Shown here one piece after another: positions 47,160 through 56,852 of a stretch of 64,000 nucleotides of DNA. The DNA is taken from positions 310,001 through 374,000 of the forward strand of contig NZ_CP074126.1 in assembly GCF_018282095.1 (NCBI RefSeq). Direction: 5' to 3'. Source of the stretch: Pseudovibrio brasiliensis (GTDB lineage Bacteria; Pseudomonadota; Alphaproteobacteria; Rhizobiales; Stappiaceae). The position numbers and the translations under genes were made by a program. Position 1 is the first letter of the stretch; every line of letters starts with the position of its first letter. The notes beneath the pieces are model-generated. The model did not search any database. It was not told the DNA's origin and worked only from the letters and a program-made list of their open reading frames with translations.

Positions 47160-48247
47160 TCCGGTTTGAACCTCGCAGCAATGTCTCTTCTCTTTTCGCT
47201 CTGGCCCTGCCGATTGTCGCTGGAATCACCGCGCTCGCGCTCGCGGCGATCCCCATTGCAGCAGCAGGGGGAGAAGTTTTCGCCGCCTATGGGCATATCT
47301 TTAAGGGGGCATTCGGCTCCAAGTTCGCATTATCTGAGCTTCTGGCCCGTGCCACCCCGCTCATTTTCACTGGTCTTGCTGTTAGCGTCGCCTTCAGAGC
47401 CAAGCTCTGGAACATCGGAGCAGAAGGTCAGCTCTATGTGGGCGCACTCGCTGCTGTCGCAGTTGGCTCCGGTGCCATCTCAGCCCCTGCTTACATCATG
47501 ATCCCGTTGATCATGCTGGCAGGTATGATCGCAGGCGGCACGCTGATGCTTGCCCCAACCCTGCTGAAAACACGCCTTGGAGCAGATGAAGTCGTCACCA
47601 CCTTGCTGCTCAACTTCGTGGTTCTGCTGTTTGTGCAGATGATGCTGGAAGGCCCGATGAAAGACCCAATGGGCATGGGCTGGCCGCAGTCAGAACCAAT
47701 GACCAGCGCCGCTACATTGCCGAAGATGTTTCCTCGCATGCGCATCCACTGGGGCCTTGTCATCGCGCTGGTTTCCGCGATTGTAATCTACATCATGATG
47801 AAACGCAGCGTCTGGGGTTTTGAAATCCGCGCAACGGGTGAAAACGTCTCCGCCGCAAAACACGCAGGCATTCCAGTCACATCCACCTTCATCAAGGTGG
47901 GTTTGATCTCCGGTGCTCTGGCAGGCCTTGCTGGTGTCAGCGAAGTCGCTGGCCTCAAAGGCTATCTAACCTCCGATATTTCTCCGGGCTTTGGTTACAC
48001 TGGTGTCGTGGTCGCCATGCTGGCAGGCCTGTCACCTGTTGGCGTGGTCATTGCTGCTGTGTTCATCGCAGCCGTTTTTGTAGGGGCGGATAGCATGAGC
48101 CGCGCCATGGGCGTCTCCAGCTACATTGCTGATCTTGTGGTTGCCATGTCTCTGATCTGCGTACTGATCTCCAGCCTCTTCGTGCGCTTCAAAATCCGCT
48201 TTGTACAGCCGAAGAAGACACCGCTTGCAGCCAAAGGGGAGGCGTAA
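47156..48247 (+). CDS. ABC transporter permease, nucleoside/nucleobase type
   Basis: 363 residues, BPD_transp_2 type with about 9-10 membrane segments. LWNIGAEGQLYVGAL and GENVSAAKHAGIPV are family blocks. Starts within a four-base overlap with the ATPase gene. Partner of the 48251 permease. Confidence 0.93.
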   Translation: MIRFEPRSNVSSLFALALPIVAGITALALAAIPIAAAGGEVFAAYGHIFKGAFGSKFALSELLARATPLIFTGLAVSVAFRAKLWNIGAEGQLYVGALAAVAVGSGAISAPAYIMIPLIMLAGMIAGGTLMLAPTLLKTRLGADEVVTTLLLNFVVLLFVQMMLEGPMKDPMGMGWPQSEPMTSAATLPKMFPRMRIHWGLVIALVSAIVIYIMMKRSVWGFEIRATGENVSAAKHAGIPVTSTFIKVGLISGALAGLAGVSEVAGLKGYLTSDISPGFGYTGVVVAMLAGLSPVGVVIAAVFIAAVFVGADSMSRAMGVSSYIADLVVAMSLICVLISSLFVRFKIRFVQPKKTPLAAKGEA

Positions 48248-48250
48248 GCC

Positions 48251-49192
48251 ATGGAATATATTGATATTCTTCTCTCTGCCAACTTCTGGGCTGCCGCCAT
48301 CCGCATCGCCACTCCGCTCATCTTCGGTGTGCTCGGCGCGCTGGTCTGCGAGCGGGCAGGGGTATTGAACCTCGGTATTGAGGGCATCTTCGTGGTTGGG
48401 GCCATGTGCGGCTGGATGGCAGTCTGGCTCGGCGCTGGCCTCTGGGGCGGTGTTCTCATCGCAGCACTGGCAGGCGCGTTCTTTGGTCTGCTCCATGGTA
48501 TTCTCACCGTGCCACTGGGCCTGTCACAGCACGTCTCCGGCCTCGGCATAACCATGTTTGCCACATCGGTCAGCTACTTCACGTATCGTACGGCGCTGCC
48601 AAAAGTCTCCAGCCCTCCGCGAATTGAAGCGTTCCAACCGCTTGATATTCCGGTACTGTCTGACCTGCCATTCATCGGTCCGGCCCTGTTCCAGCAAACC
48701 TCCATGACCTTCCTGGCGCTCGCCATGGTCCTGCTTGTCAGCTACGTGCTCTATCGCACTCCGCTTGGCCTCGCGATCCGGGCCGTAGGCGACAATCCAT
48801 CCGCTGTGGAAGCGCAGGGCCTCTCCGTTTTTGCACTGCGCATCGGCGCAATCATGGCTGGGTCTGCGCTCATGGCACTGGGCGGCGCTTTCCTCACCAT
48901 GTCCGCCTTCGATGCCTTCTTCTTCGGCATGATCAACGGACGCGGCTGGATCTGCATCGCGCTGGTGGTGTTTGCAAGCTGGAGGCCCGGCAAAGCCTTA
49001 CTGGGCGCACTGTTATTTGGCGCGTTTGACGCCTTCCAAATCCGCCTGCAAAACGAAGTTGGCGCGGTGATCCCCTCTCAGGTCTTCCTGATGATCCCGT
49101 ATCTGCTTTCCATCGTGGCGCTGGTGCTTGTAGCCCGCAAAGCAGACTACCCACGCGCACTCCTGCAACCTTATTTCCGTGGTCAGCGTTAA
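48251..49192 (+). CDS. ABC transporter permease, nucleoside/nucleobase type
   Basis: 313 residues, shorter BPD_transp_2 permease. GVLNLGIEGIFVVGAM and RAVGDNPSAVEAQGLSV are the recognisable blocks. Together with the 47156 gene it forms the membrane channel. Three bases follow the previous stop. Confidence 0.93.
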   Translation: MEYIDILLSANFWAAAIRIATPLIFGVLGALVCERAGVLNLGIEGIFVVGAMCGWMAVWLGAGLWGGVLIAALAGAFFGLLHGILTVPLGLSQHVSGLGITMFATSVSYFTYRTALPKVSSPPRIEAFQPLDIPVLSDLPFIGPALFQQTSMTFLALAMVLLVSYVLYRTPLGLAIRAVGDNPSAVEAQGLSVFALRIGAIMAGSALMALGGAFLTMSAFDAFFFGMINGRGWICIALVVFASWRPGKALLGALLFGAFDAFQIRLQNEVGAVIPSQVFLMIPYLLSIVALVLVARKADYPRALLQPYFRGQR

Positions 49193-49218
49193 GCTAATAA
49201 GTAAGAAAGGCAACACTC

Positions 49219-50553
49219 ATGTCTCTGGATTTACTCGTAAAAAACGCAGTTCTGACCACTGGCGAAACAGGTGTCGATATCGCGGTCAAAGCCGGCAAAA
49301 TCACCGCGATTGAAAAAGGCATCACAGCAGAAGCCGAGCGTGTGATTGATGCGCAGGGCCAGCTGGTTTCAGCACCGTTTGTTGATCCGCATTTCCATAT
49401 GGATGCCACCCTTTCCCTTGGTCTGCCAAGAATGAACGAGAGCGGCACCTTGCTGGAAGGCATCAGCCTCTGGGGAGAGCTGAAACCGTTATTGACCATT
49501 GATGCGGTTGTCGAGCGGGCTCTGCGTTATTGTGATCTGGCAGTCTCTCAGGGTCTGCTGGCTATCAGAACCCACGTGGATGTCTGTGATGATCGCTTGT
49601 TGGGTGTGGAAGCCCTGCTGGATGTAAAGCAACGCATTGCGCCTTATATCGATTTGCAGCTGGTCGCTTTCCCGCAAGATGGCTTCTACCGTTCACCAAC
49701 AGCAGAAAATAACCTGCTCCGCGCATTAGATATGGGCGTGGATGTGGTTGGTGGCATTCCGCATTTTGAGCGCACCATGGAAGACGGCGCCCGCTCCGTG
49801 AAGGACCTCATGGAAATTGCAGCAAAACGCGGCCTGCGGGTAGACATGCACTGCGATGAATCTGACGACCCGCTCTCCCGCCACATTGAGACACTGGCTT
49901 ACGAGACCCAGCGCTTAGGGCTACAGGGCAGGGTAACCGGATCACACCTCACCTCCATGCACTCCATGGACAATTACTACGTCTCCAAGCTGCTGCCTTT
50001 GATGGCGGAAGCTGATGTCTGTGCCATCGCCAACCCACTGATCAACATCATGCTTCAGGGCCGCCACGACACCTACCCAAAACGCCGTGGCCAAACCCGT
50101 GTACGCGAAATGCGGGACTACGGCATCACCGTCGGCTTCGGTCATGATTGCGTGATGGACCCTTGGTATTCGCTGGGCAACGCCGACATGCTGGAAGTGG
50201 CTGGCATGGGCCTGCATGTAGGCCAGCTCTCCAGCCGTGATGACATCCGCTACTGCTATGAGGCTGTCACCACCAACTCCGCAAAGATCATGGGGCTGGA
50301 AGGTTACGGCGTCAAAGTCGGCGGCAACGCAGACTTCGTGCTGCTGCAGGCCGAAGACGCAATCGAAGCCATCCGCATGAAGGCAACCCGCCTCGCTGTT
50401 GTCCGTCGCGGCAAGGTCATCGCCGAAACCGCCCCACGCATCACCAGCCTCTCGCTGGAAGGTCGCCCAAAAACTGTGAATGCCGCGGATTACTCTCCAA
50501 GCGGCAACACCCAAACCGGGGACAACACCCGCCAAACCACCCTTGCGTTATAA
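49219..50553 (+). CDS. codA: Cytosine deaminase
   Basis: Zinc or iron amidohydrolase converting cytosine to uracil and ammonia, 444 residues. Metal ligands: FVDPHFHMD (HxH), MHCDESDD (third His) and GHDCVMDPW (Asp). NPLINIMLQGRHDTYPKRRG matches E. coli CodA closely. It follows the BMP transporter genes after 26 bases, so the transporter probably imports cytosine or a cytosine-containing compound. A different but related substrate remains possible. Confidence 0.93.
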   Translation: MSLDLLVKNAVLTTGETGVDIAVKAGKITAIEKGITAEAERVIDAQGQLVSAPFVDPHFHMDATLSLGLPRMNESGTLLEGISLWGELKPLLTIDAVVERALRYCDLAVSQGLLAIRTHVDVCDDRLLGVEALLDVKQRIAPYIDLQLVAFPQDGFYRSPTAENNLLRALDMGVDVVGGIPHFERTMEDGARSVKDLMEIAAKRGLRVDMHCDESDDPLSRHIETLAYETQRLGLQGRVTGSHLTSMHSMDNYYVSKLLPLMAEADVCAIANPLINIMLQGRHDTYPKRRGQTRVREMRDYGITVGFGHDCVMDPWYSLGNADMLEVAGMGLHVGQLSSRDDIRYCYEAVTTNSAKIMGLEGYGVKVGGNADFVLLQAEDAIEAIRMKATRLAVVRRGKVIAETAPRITSLSLEGRPKTVNAADYSPSGNTQTGDNTRQTTLAL

Positions 50554-50598
50554 TGTGCGTTCATTTGCGTTCTTTACGTTTCTCCTGCGTTCCTCCGT

Positions 50599-50616
50599 CC
50601 CGCAGCATTTTGCGGG
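50599..50616 (+). terminator. Possible terminator after codA
   Basis: CCCGCA (50599-50604) and TGCGGG (50611-50616) with loop GCATTT. No T run follows, so confidence is low. Confidence 0.35.
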
Positions 50617-50752
50617 GCGAAGAGGATCTTGGTTGGCTTGCTACCAAGTTAGGTTGGTACCATTTTTCATGCTTTTTCTGGTTGAGCTGGAATTTGCTTT
50701 GCATGCGAAGATTGATTAGATAAATTTGCTAATCACAAAAGTAGAAGATGGC

Positions 50753-51226
50753 ATGATCAATCAACCGACAACTCTTCCTAATTTCTTTCTTAAAGTCATA
50801 CATGATCTTCCCAGAACGATTGCGACACTTGGCGTACTTTTTGGAATTTCGGGATTGATAATGGAGTTCTCATCAAGAAGTGCTACCTGGGATGCCGTCG
50901 AGGTAGAGGTCTCTGTCATTGAGGTTGATACGAAGCTTGGTGAAAGTGGGCGAGTGTATCGACCTGTTTTCGCATATAAAGAGTTTGATAGGCAGCTTGC
51001 AGTCTATAGAGGGAATACTTGGGTTTCGCCGAAACCTCACGAGGTTGGTGATGTCGTTCCCGGATTTTATGACTATGCGACTGGTGAAATTGTTAGTTTG
51101 AAAATGATTGAGCATGTCCGGATTATGGGACGGATTCTTGTAGTTTCTGGAGTTATCGCAACGCTATTGGGTGCATCATTGCTAGGTTGGCGACGGTACA
51201 AAGCTCCGCCAAAAATCTTGAAGTAA
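50753..51226 (+). CDS. DUF3592 domain membrane protein
   Basis: 157 residues from the ATG at 50753. Membrane segments are at about 21-38 and 118-140. The middle part (YRPVFAYKEFDRQL, NTWVSPKPHEVGDVVPGFYD) matches the DUF3592 pattern. Function unknown. AT-rich relative to neighbours, suggesting later acquisition. Confidence 0.7.
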   Translation: MINQPTTLPNFFLKVIHDLPRTIATLGVLFGISGLIMEFSSRSATWDAVEVEVSVIEVDTKLGESGRVYRPVFAYKEFDRQLAVYRGNTWVSPKPHEVGDVVPGFYDYATGEIVSLKMIEHVRIMGRILVVSGVIATLLGASLLGWRRYKAPPKILK

Positions 51227-51306
51227 CTCCCACCAAAATAAGTTATCCCCCTCCGCGCCACAGCTGGTTATGATGAGCTTCTCTGATCAAGCAGGAGGGA
51301 TGAGCG

Positions 51307-52035
51307 GTGGAACGCATTCCGGCTCAGAAGTGGTATCGCACCACGAAACTGGCAGATGACATTACGCTGATTGATGAGCCCTACATCAAGCAGTTTTACC
51401 GCTGCAACATCTGGCATGTGCGCGGTCGCCATAAGGACCTGCTGGTGGACAGCGGCATGGGCGTGGTCAGCCTGCGGGAGCACGTGGCCCTGACCTCAGA
51501 GAAATCCGTGATGGCCGTCGCCAGCCATACCCACTTTGACCATATCGGCTGTCAACACGAGTTCCCGAACCGTCTGGTCCATAAGGCTGAGGCCGATCTG
51601 CTTGCCCATCCAACCCGTCAGAACACGTTGGTCGAAGGATGTGTCGCAGACGATATCTTCGATGCCCTCCCGCCAGAACCCTACAAGTCTTCCGCATATG
51701 CTGTTGAACCAGCACCAGCCAGCCACCTGCTGGAAGATGGTGAAGTGCTCTCCACCGGTGATCGCCACTTCGAGGTTATCCATACCCCCGGCCACTCTCC
51801 GGGCGGCATCGCTTTGTGGGAGAAGGCAACCGAAACCTTGATCGCAGGAGACATCGTCTATGATGGCCCGCTAGTGACAGACTGCTATCACTCCAACATG
51901 GCAGACTACATCGCCAGCATGAAACGTCTGCTGGACATCCCAGTGCGCACTATTCACGGCGGCCACTTCCCCAGCTTCGACGGCAAACGCCTGCACGAAA
52001 TCATAGATGCCTTCCTGAAGGAGCACGACAAATAG
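51307..52035 (+). CDS. MBL-fold metallo-hydrolase
   Basis: 242 residues. The HxHxDH motif is SHTHFDHIG; further ligand-region blocks are HTPGHSPGG and LIAGDIVYDG. This is a glyoxalase II/beta-lactamase-like fold, substrate unknown. It starts with GTG at 51307, eight bases after GGAGG; no ATG fits as well. Confidence 0.88.
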   Translation: MERIPAQKWYRTTKLADDITLIDEPYIKQFYRCNIWHVRGRHKDLLVDSGMGVVSLREHVALTSEKSVMAVASHTHFDHIGCQHEFPNRLVHKAEADLLAHPTRQNTLVEGCVADDIFDALPPEPYKSSAYAVEPAPASHLLEDGEVLSTGDRHFEVIHTPGHSPGGIALWEKATETLIAGDIVYDGPLVTDCYHSNMADYIASMKRLLDIPVRTIHGGHFPSFDGKRLHEIIDAFLKEHDK

Positions 52036-52075
52036 CACTAACTGCGTATTTGCACTTATGAAATTCAGTCGTTTC

Positions 52076-52093
52076 CTGTGACGGTCAGAACAG
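52076..52093 (+). promoter_or_regulatory. Upstream element shared by the two orphan genes (copy 1)
   Basis: CTGTGACGGTCAGAACAG lies 77 bases before the 52171 start. It matches 57020-57037 at 15 of 18 positions, at a similar distance from the paralogous gene. Role inferred. Confidence 0.35.
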
Positions 52094-52170
52094 TCACCTG
52101 CAAAACCATTGCCTACTCTGAAAGGTGGGAGGGCAGTTGCCCGGGCCGCTGACATTATGGGAGTTGGACA

Positions 52171-53304
52171 ATGACAGCGATTGGTTTGAACAGTTTCGTC
52201 TCTGCCGCACACAGCATTCCGCAGGAGAGCAAGCTTACGATTGCTGATGGGCAGGTGACGGCACAATCTAACACCCCGATAGCGGGCCGGCTCGTCACAT
52301 GGGTCAAACATCAGGCAGAGGCGCAGAAGCAGGAAGATCAGGGCGCCTTCCGTCTGGCACTCACCAACCACTACGGCAAAGCGCTGGGCGAGAAAGCCTA
52401 TGACGTGGCATGCAGAGCCTGCGGTCAAAACCCTGGCAAGACCCACAGCCTGACGGCTAAACAGGTGCTGGAAGGCGTCACCTTCGCAGAGCGCCGGGTG
52501 CTGGGCGATGAAAGCTCAGCCGTGCGCACCAAAGCGCTCTCTGAAGATGTAAAGCGCAACCCGATCAACGGACTGGTGCAAAACAAAGAGCATCAGACCA
52601 TCCCATCTTTCCAAAGCGAGATCATCGAGACCCCGGAGAGCAACACCGAACTCCTCGCCGCCCGCGCTGATGGCAAATACACGGAGCGAAATCCCTTCCA
52701 TGTGGAACGGGAGCTGATGGCCCGCCTGAGCACGGAGATCGCGAAGAAATATGATCCTCTCATCGCAGAGGAAGCCACCTCCAAGGCATGGAGCAAGGAG
52801 CTGCTGCAAGGCATTTACCGCGATGTGCTGCGCGATCAACGGCCCGTGGAGAAGGGAGAAGCTCTGAAAATCTCAGAAGTGCCTCACCCAATGAAAATCG
52901 CGGTTGAACGGTTCGAAAAGCAGGTCTGGAACTATGCCGAGCAAAACTTCCTGCGCTCTCTGCCGAAAAAAGCAGAGGACGCCATCCACGACCTGAACCG
53001 CCAACTAACCTGGCAGAATTTCCCCGCGCTGGCCGAGCAACATGGCGTGACAGGCGTCAGTTGGGAGAATGACGCGACAGGCACCTACTTCGCGGCCAAC
53101 ATCCCCTCAATCCGGGATCTTGCGATTGAACGGCTGATTGAAAAGCGGGAGGATGAGACGTTCCTGAGCACCGTTACGGTCGAGAGTTTCAACGATATCA
53201 TTGAGGATGCGTTGAGTGAGCTGAAATCACCGCAGCAAAAACACGCCAGCCCACCAGCTGCCGACAACACCAGCGACACCACAAAGCACGTACGCTGGGT
53301 CTAA
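52171..53304 (+). CDS. Orphan protein, paralogue 1 (effector-like)
   Basis: 377 residues, no recognised family. The first about 110 residues align with the 57106 protein without gaps over the first 24 positions. The shared core includes GRLVTWVKHQ, DQGAFRLALTNHYGKALG, AYDVACRACG and HSLTAKQVLEGV. A later shared region is IAKKYDPLIAEE. No signal peptide or membrane segment; the N terminus is rich in Ser/Asn/Ala, which is compatible with, but no proof of, type III secretion. GGGAG lies seven bases before the ATG. Its stop overlaps the convergent nitroreductase stop by four bases. Confidence 0.75.
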   Translation: MTAIGLNSFVSAAHSIPQESKLTIADGQVTAQSNTPIAGRLVTWVKHQAEAQKQEDQGAFRLALTNHYGKALGEKAYDVACRACGQNPGKTHSLTAKQVLEGVTFAERRVLGDESSAVRTKALSEDVKRNPINGLVQNKEHQTIPSFQSEIIETPESNTELLAARADGKYTERNPFHVERELMARLSTEIAKKYDPLIAEEATSKAWSKELLQGIYRDVLRDQRPVEKGEALKISEVPHPMKIAVERFEKQVWNYAEQNFLRSLPKKAEDAIHDLNRQLTWQNFPALAEQHGVTGVSWENDATGTYFAANIPSIRDLAIERLIEKREDETFLSTVTVESFNDIIEDALSELKSPQQKHASPPAADNTSDTTKHVRWV

Positions 53305-54470
53305 GGTATCTCTTCGGGCACCCATGAGATGACATAGCGCGGCAAATCCGGAAACGGCTCTTTGCCGCGCATCTCTGGCGCAAGCTGCTCAAACCGCCCC
53401 ACCTTGCCAAGCGCCTCACACCCGCATTCCCAGTTCGCCAGCCAGATCCCCAGTGCCACCATGGCGTAGTATCGTGAATGCGTCGCCGCACAAAAATCCA
53501 CCCGCTGTATCTTCGCATTCTCAGCCAACACAACAGCGCGCGTTGGCTGCGCGTTGTAGGAAGACGGCGACCACTGGCACACCTCATAACATCGCCCAAA
53601 CGCCCGGTAAGGCCGTGCATTCGTATTCAACGGCTTGGCAAAGCCAGTGTCCGCATAAAATAGATCCTGCACATCCAGCCGATGCCGCTGTGTTTTCAGG
53701 ATGAGGCGGATGGCGAGCGGGATGTAGCGGGAGCGATACCCAAATGCACAAACGCAGATGATGTGGTCCTTCTCAGGATCAAACCGTGCACCCAGATGCT
53801 TGATGATGCTTTTGTGGTCAGCCCCCGGCCCGATCCAGCACGTCGCCAGCCCTTGCCGCGTAGCCTCAATCACCACCTTCTGCAAACTGCGCCCCACATC
53901 CACCACGGCCATCTCGTGATACTCACGCGGTGCAATGGCCACCAGAAACTCCCGCGTTCCAACCGCAGGCCAAACAACCAGCGGATTGTCGACATACTCA
54001 AAGCGAATAGGGGAGGGGCTTAAACAGTTCTCCGGCCTGCTGTTCTGCTCTGCCAGAGAAAGCACCATCTGCCGATGCTCTTCACTCATCAACCGCTTCT
54101 GAAAAGACCGGCACGAAACCCGCGCCCGCATTATCTCAAACGCATCCAGATGCGCAAGGCTGGCCGGCAATGGCTCTTCCGGGTGATAGCCATACCGAAC
54201 CGTCACCACATCGAAGATCAGATTGAGAAACAACAGCGCTGCAAGAACAAGCGGCAGATCCACAAGCACAATCGGCCAGCACCCAATCAGCGCCCCAATA
54301 CCGGCCAGCACCAACAGCAGCAGTACCACCACTAGATTGGGCAGATACTGCAGCCAGCTGGTCCATTGCAGCCACATCTTCACCCGCCACCACCACCGGG
54401 ATTCAAACCAGGCTTCATTGGGCGTGCGCTTTTCTTCAGGAGGCATTTCGCTCATGCACATGTCCCGCAT
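53301..54470 (-). CDS. Membrane-anchored nitroreductase family protein
   Basis: 389 residues. Two membrane segments (about 43-64 and 66-90) are followed by a nitroreductase-fold domain: ARVSCRSFQKR as the FMN-site start and CQWSPSSYNAQPTRAV as the second conserved block. The layout matches the putative TM nitroreductase (TM1586-like) group. It probably uses FMN and NAD(P)H; substrate unknown. The start may instead be the ATG at 54455. Confidence 0.8.
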   Translation of the reverse strand: MRDMCMSEMPPEEKRTPNEAWFESRWWWRVKMWLQWTSWLQYLPNLVVVLLLLVLAGIGALIGCWPIVLVDLPLVLAALLFLNLIFDVVTVRYGYHPEEPLPASLAHLDAFEIMRARVSCRSFQKRLMSEEHRQMVLSLAEQNSRPENCLSPSPIRFEYVDNPLVVWPAVGTREFLVAIAPREYHEMAVVDVGRSLQKVVIEATRQGLATCWIGPGADHKSIIKHLGARFDPEKDHIICVCAFGYRSRYIPLAIRLILKTQRHRLDVQDLFYADTGFAKPLNTNARPYRAFGRCYEVCQWSPSSYNAQPTRAVVLAENAKIQRVDFCAATHSRYYAMVALGIWLANWECGCEALGKVGRFEQLAPEMRGKEPFPDLPRYVISWVPEEIP

Positions 54471-54570
54471 TCAGGCCGGACCATGCCAGCCCGGCTCATT
54501 GCGGAACATCTTAAGCGAGCCGTGTTCCTGAAACGTAACTACACCTCAGGAACACAAAGAAAGGGGGAGA

Positions 54571-55557
54571 TCAGCCAACCGCCTTGGCTGTTTTCGCAGG
54601 GCGGTAGAGGAACCGGTTGAACGCATCCTCTGGCATCATCTGGATCAAGCGACCAATCAGCGCCATCGCCGCAACGCAGAACACAAAACGGCCAACCAAT
54701 GCGCCAGACCAGTGCGCGCCAAACGCCATCATCACCAGCGGATCTTCAATCAAGCCGTGACAGATGCCCATAAAGGAGAGGGACAGAACCACATCGCGTG
54801 AAGAAAGCTTGCCTTCCTGTGCTTCTTTGATGATGAGGCCACCGCCATAAGAAAGCCCAAGCAAAACGCCTACCATGGTGATCGGCGTCGCCGCCTTGCT
54901 GATGCCCATAAGGCGTAGCAAAGGCGAAAGCAGCCAGCCAATCAGGTCGGTGATTTTCACCAGCTCCAGCAGCTTCAAAAAGATGATCAGCCCCAGAATG
55001 ATCCAGAACATAGTGAAGAGCAGAGACGCGCTGGAATAGCTCCATTGCAGCCATGTCTCTTCAATGGTTGGTGCAAAAGGCAACCAGTCAAGCCGGATTG
55101 GCTGCTGCAGCCAGCCACCTGCGGAGTAAAACAGGTTCAGCACCATGCCGTAGGTAATGCCCACGACGAACCGAAGGCCGGAGGAAAAAATAAAACTGAT
55201 CCCAGCGCGGCGAGAAATACTCTGTTCCAGCGGCAATGCATGGGCAATCAGCACCACAGAAAGCAGCACGGTCACGTCAGCAACACTTAGCGAGACCAAT
55301 GGCAAAATTGTCAACATCACAGCCACTGCGGAATAGGTGCTCACTAGCAAACCAACAGCAAGCACAAGCCCTGTTGCAGCAGGCAAGCCCATCAGGCCCA
55401 TCAGCGGTTCAAGCGCAACTCCCAGATAATCTACCATTCCGAGTTCCATCAGAATGCGCACAAGGATCATCACCGGAACCATGGTCTTGACCATAATCCA
55501 GAACAAGCCAACGGAGTCTTTCGCAATCTTCTGACTGGCGGCGATAAAGCTATTCAT
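54571..55557 (-). CDS. Nucleoside recognition (Gate) domain membrane protein
   Basis: 328 residues, eight or so membrane segments, two Gate-type halves. LVRILMELGMVDYLG and VGVLLGLSYGGGLIIKEA are typical of the SpmA/SpmB/YjiH-like group. Function in this group is poorly defined (transport or maturation). It lies alone between the nitroreductase and coiled-coil genes. Confidence 0.8.
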   Translation of the reverse strand: MNSFIAASQKIAKDSVGLFWIMVKTMVPVMILVRILMELGMVDYLGVALEPLMGLMGLPAATGLVLAVGLLVSTYSAVAVMLTILPLVSLSVADVTVLLSVVLIAHALPLEQSISRRAGISFIFSSGLRFVVGITYGMVLNLFYSAGGWLQQPIRLDWLPFAPTIEETWLQWSYSSASLLFTMFWIILGLIIFLKLLELVKITDLIGWLLSPLLRLMGISKAATPITMVGVLLGLSYGGGLIIKEAQEGKLSSRDVVLSLSFMGICHGLIEDPLVMMAFGAHWSGALVGRFVFCVAAMALIGRLIQMMPEDAFNRFLYRPAKTAKAVG

Positions 55558-55916
55558 TTTGACAAACCAAATCTGCGCGTGCGCTTTTGTTGCTCAAAGC
55601 GCTCTGAGGAGTGGGGATGGGAAAATCAAAAGGGGGAGGCCCTTGCTGTAATGCCCTGCAAAACTACTAGGATATTTCAGGTTTTGAGGAAATAGTATTT
55701 TACTCAACCCTCCCACTTTAAATTCTCAAAGGAACGATTGTGCGTGGCTGAAGATCTTCGAGGGTCTTGATACCGCGACAGGAGTAAATACGCCTCGCCG
55801 CACTGCTTGCTTTTGTCATCTCTGGTTCTGTTTTGCTTAACTAACGGAAGACCTCTTTCTTTTGAGCCTGTCGGTTTTGCATTAGCGTTTTGCCGGAGCA
55901 AAAACAGGTGACAGAA
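55558..55916. other. Gap of 359 bases
   Basis: Divergent gap between the Gate-domain gene and the coiled-coil gene. It should hold both promoters. No hairpin, repeat or gene of note was seen; the sequence is AT-rich near 55680-55730. Confidence 0.4.
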
Positions 55917-56519
55917 ATGGCCGGAAAAACCCTGAAAACCTTCAAGAACCTTGCTGAATTTCGCAGTGGCTTCTCTGATCTGAAGCAGAAGATGGACCAC
56001 AAACACGCCATTAGCCGGGTGGACATAACCAACTTCGGCAAAGAGCTGGGCAACAAGACCTTCCTCGACAAAAAGTACGAGGCAGCTGTCGAAGATACAC
56101 CAAAGGTCTCCAAGGTTTCGGAAGCACACGGAAAGCTCACGCGCCTCAAAAATTCACTGGAACGCGAAAGCAGCGGTTTTGATGATCTCGACAAGCTCTA
56201 CAACAAGCTGGTCGCCCAGATGAATGAAGCGCGCAAGAGAAACAAGGGTGATGTTCAAAAGCTCAACAACGATCCGGACTATGAAGCCGCCGAACAAAAT
56301 CTGCTAAAGCTGGCCCCTCATTGGAAAAAAGCCAGCAAAAAGCGGGATGACTTCCGTAAAGCCGAACGCGAACTCGCCGCCCTCGACAAAAAGCTCACGG
56401 AAATCAAAGCGGAAGCCTCAAAGAAATGTCCTATAGAGGTCAAACGAGACGCCAAAAAACTCCAGTTGCTCATCGCTGGCGATAAGGTCGTCGAATACTC
56501 GATGAAATTTACCAAGTAG
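55917..56519 (+). CDS. Hypothetical charged coiled-coil protein
   Basis: 200 residues, not recognised. Very rich in Lys, Glu and Asp, with predicted helices and coiled coil over about 75-185 (KRDDFRKAERELAALDKKL). No signal or membrane segment. The ATG at 55917 follows AGGTGACAGAA; the frame can begin at a TTG at 55890. It lies between the two paralogous orphan genes, same strand. Confidence 0.6.
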   Translation: MAGKTLKTFKNLAEFRSGFSDLKQKMDHKHAISRVDITNFGKELGNKTFLDKKYEAAVEDTPKVSKVSEAHGKLTRLKNSLERESSGFDDLDKLYNKLVAQMNEARKRNKGDVQKLNNDPDYEAAEQNLLKLAPHWKKASKKRDDFRKAERELAALDKKLTEIKAEASKKCPIEVKRDAKKLQLLIAGDKVVEYSMKFTK

Positions 56520-56546
56520 GCTTCGCCTCTGGTTCCGCTTGCTGAA

Positions 56547-56852
56547 TTACTTCAGTACTGGCCGCAAAAACTGCCTGTCATAGCGGCGAATGCACTGTGT
56601 CTCTTCAGCATAGGCATAGGCTTTCTGGCAGTCTTCGTCCTCCATGCTGTCTTTGCGATACTGCTCATAGGCTGCAAGGGATGGAAATGAGAACAGAGCC
56701 AGCGCCAGATCATTTGCGCTTTCGTGAGGCAGAAAATATCCATGATGCTGCCCGCCAAACTTCTCCACCAGCGGAATCCAGAGCTTGGCATAATGCTCAA
56801 ACTCAGCAACCTTCCCCGGCTCCAACTCATAATGCACATAACAGGTAATCAC
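56547..56852 (-). CDS. NIPSNAP family protein
   Basis: 101 residues of the ferredoxin-like dimeric alpha/beta barrel type. It starts MITCYVHYELEPGKVAEFEHYA and contains KFGGQHHGYFLPHE and ALFSFPSLAAYEQYR. Biochemical role unknown in bacteria. Confidence 0.87.
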   Translation of the reverse strand: MITCYVHYELEPGKVAEFEHYAKLWIPLVEKFGGQHHGYFLPHESANDLALALFSFPSLAAYEQYRKDSMEDEDCQKAYAYAEETQCIRRYDRQFLRPVLK

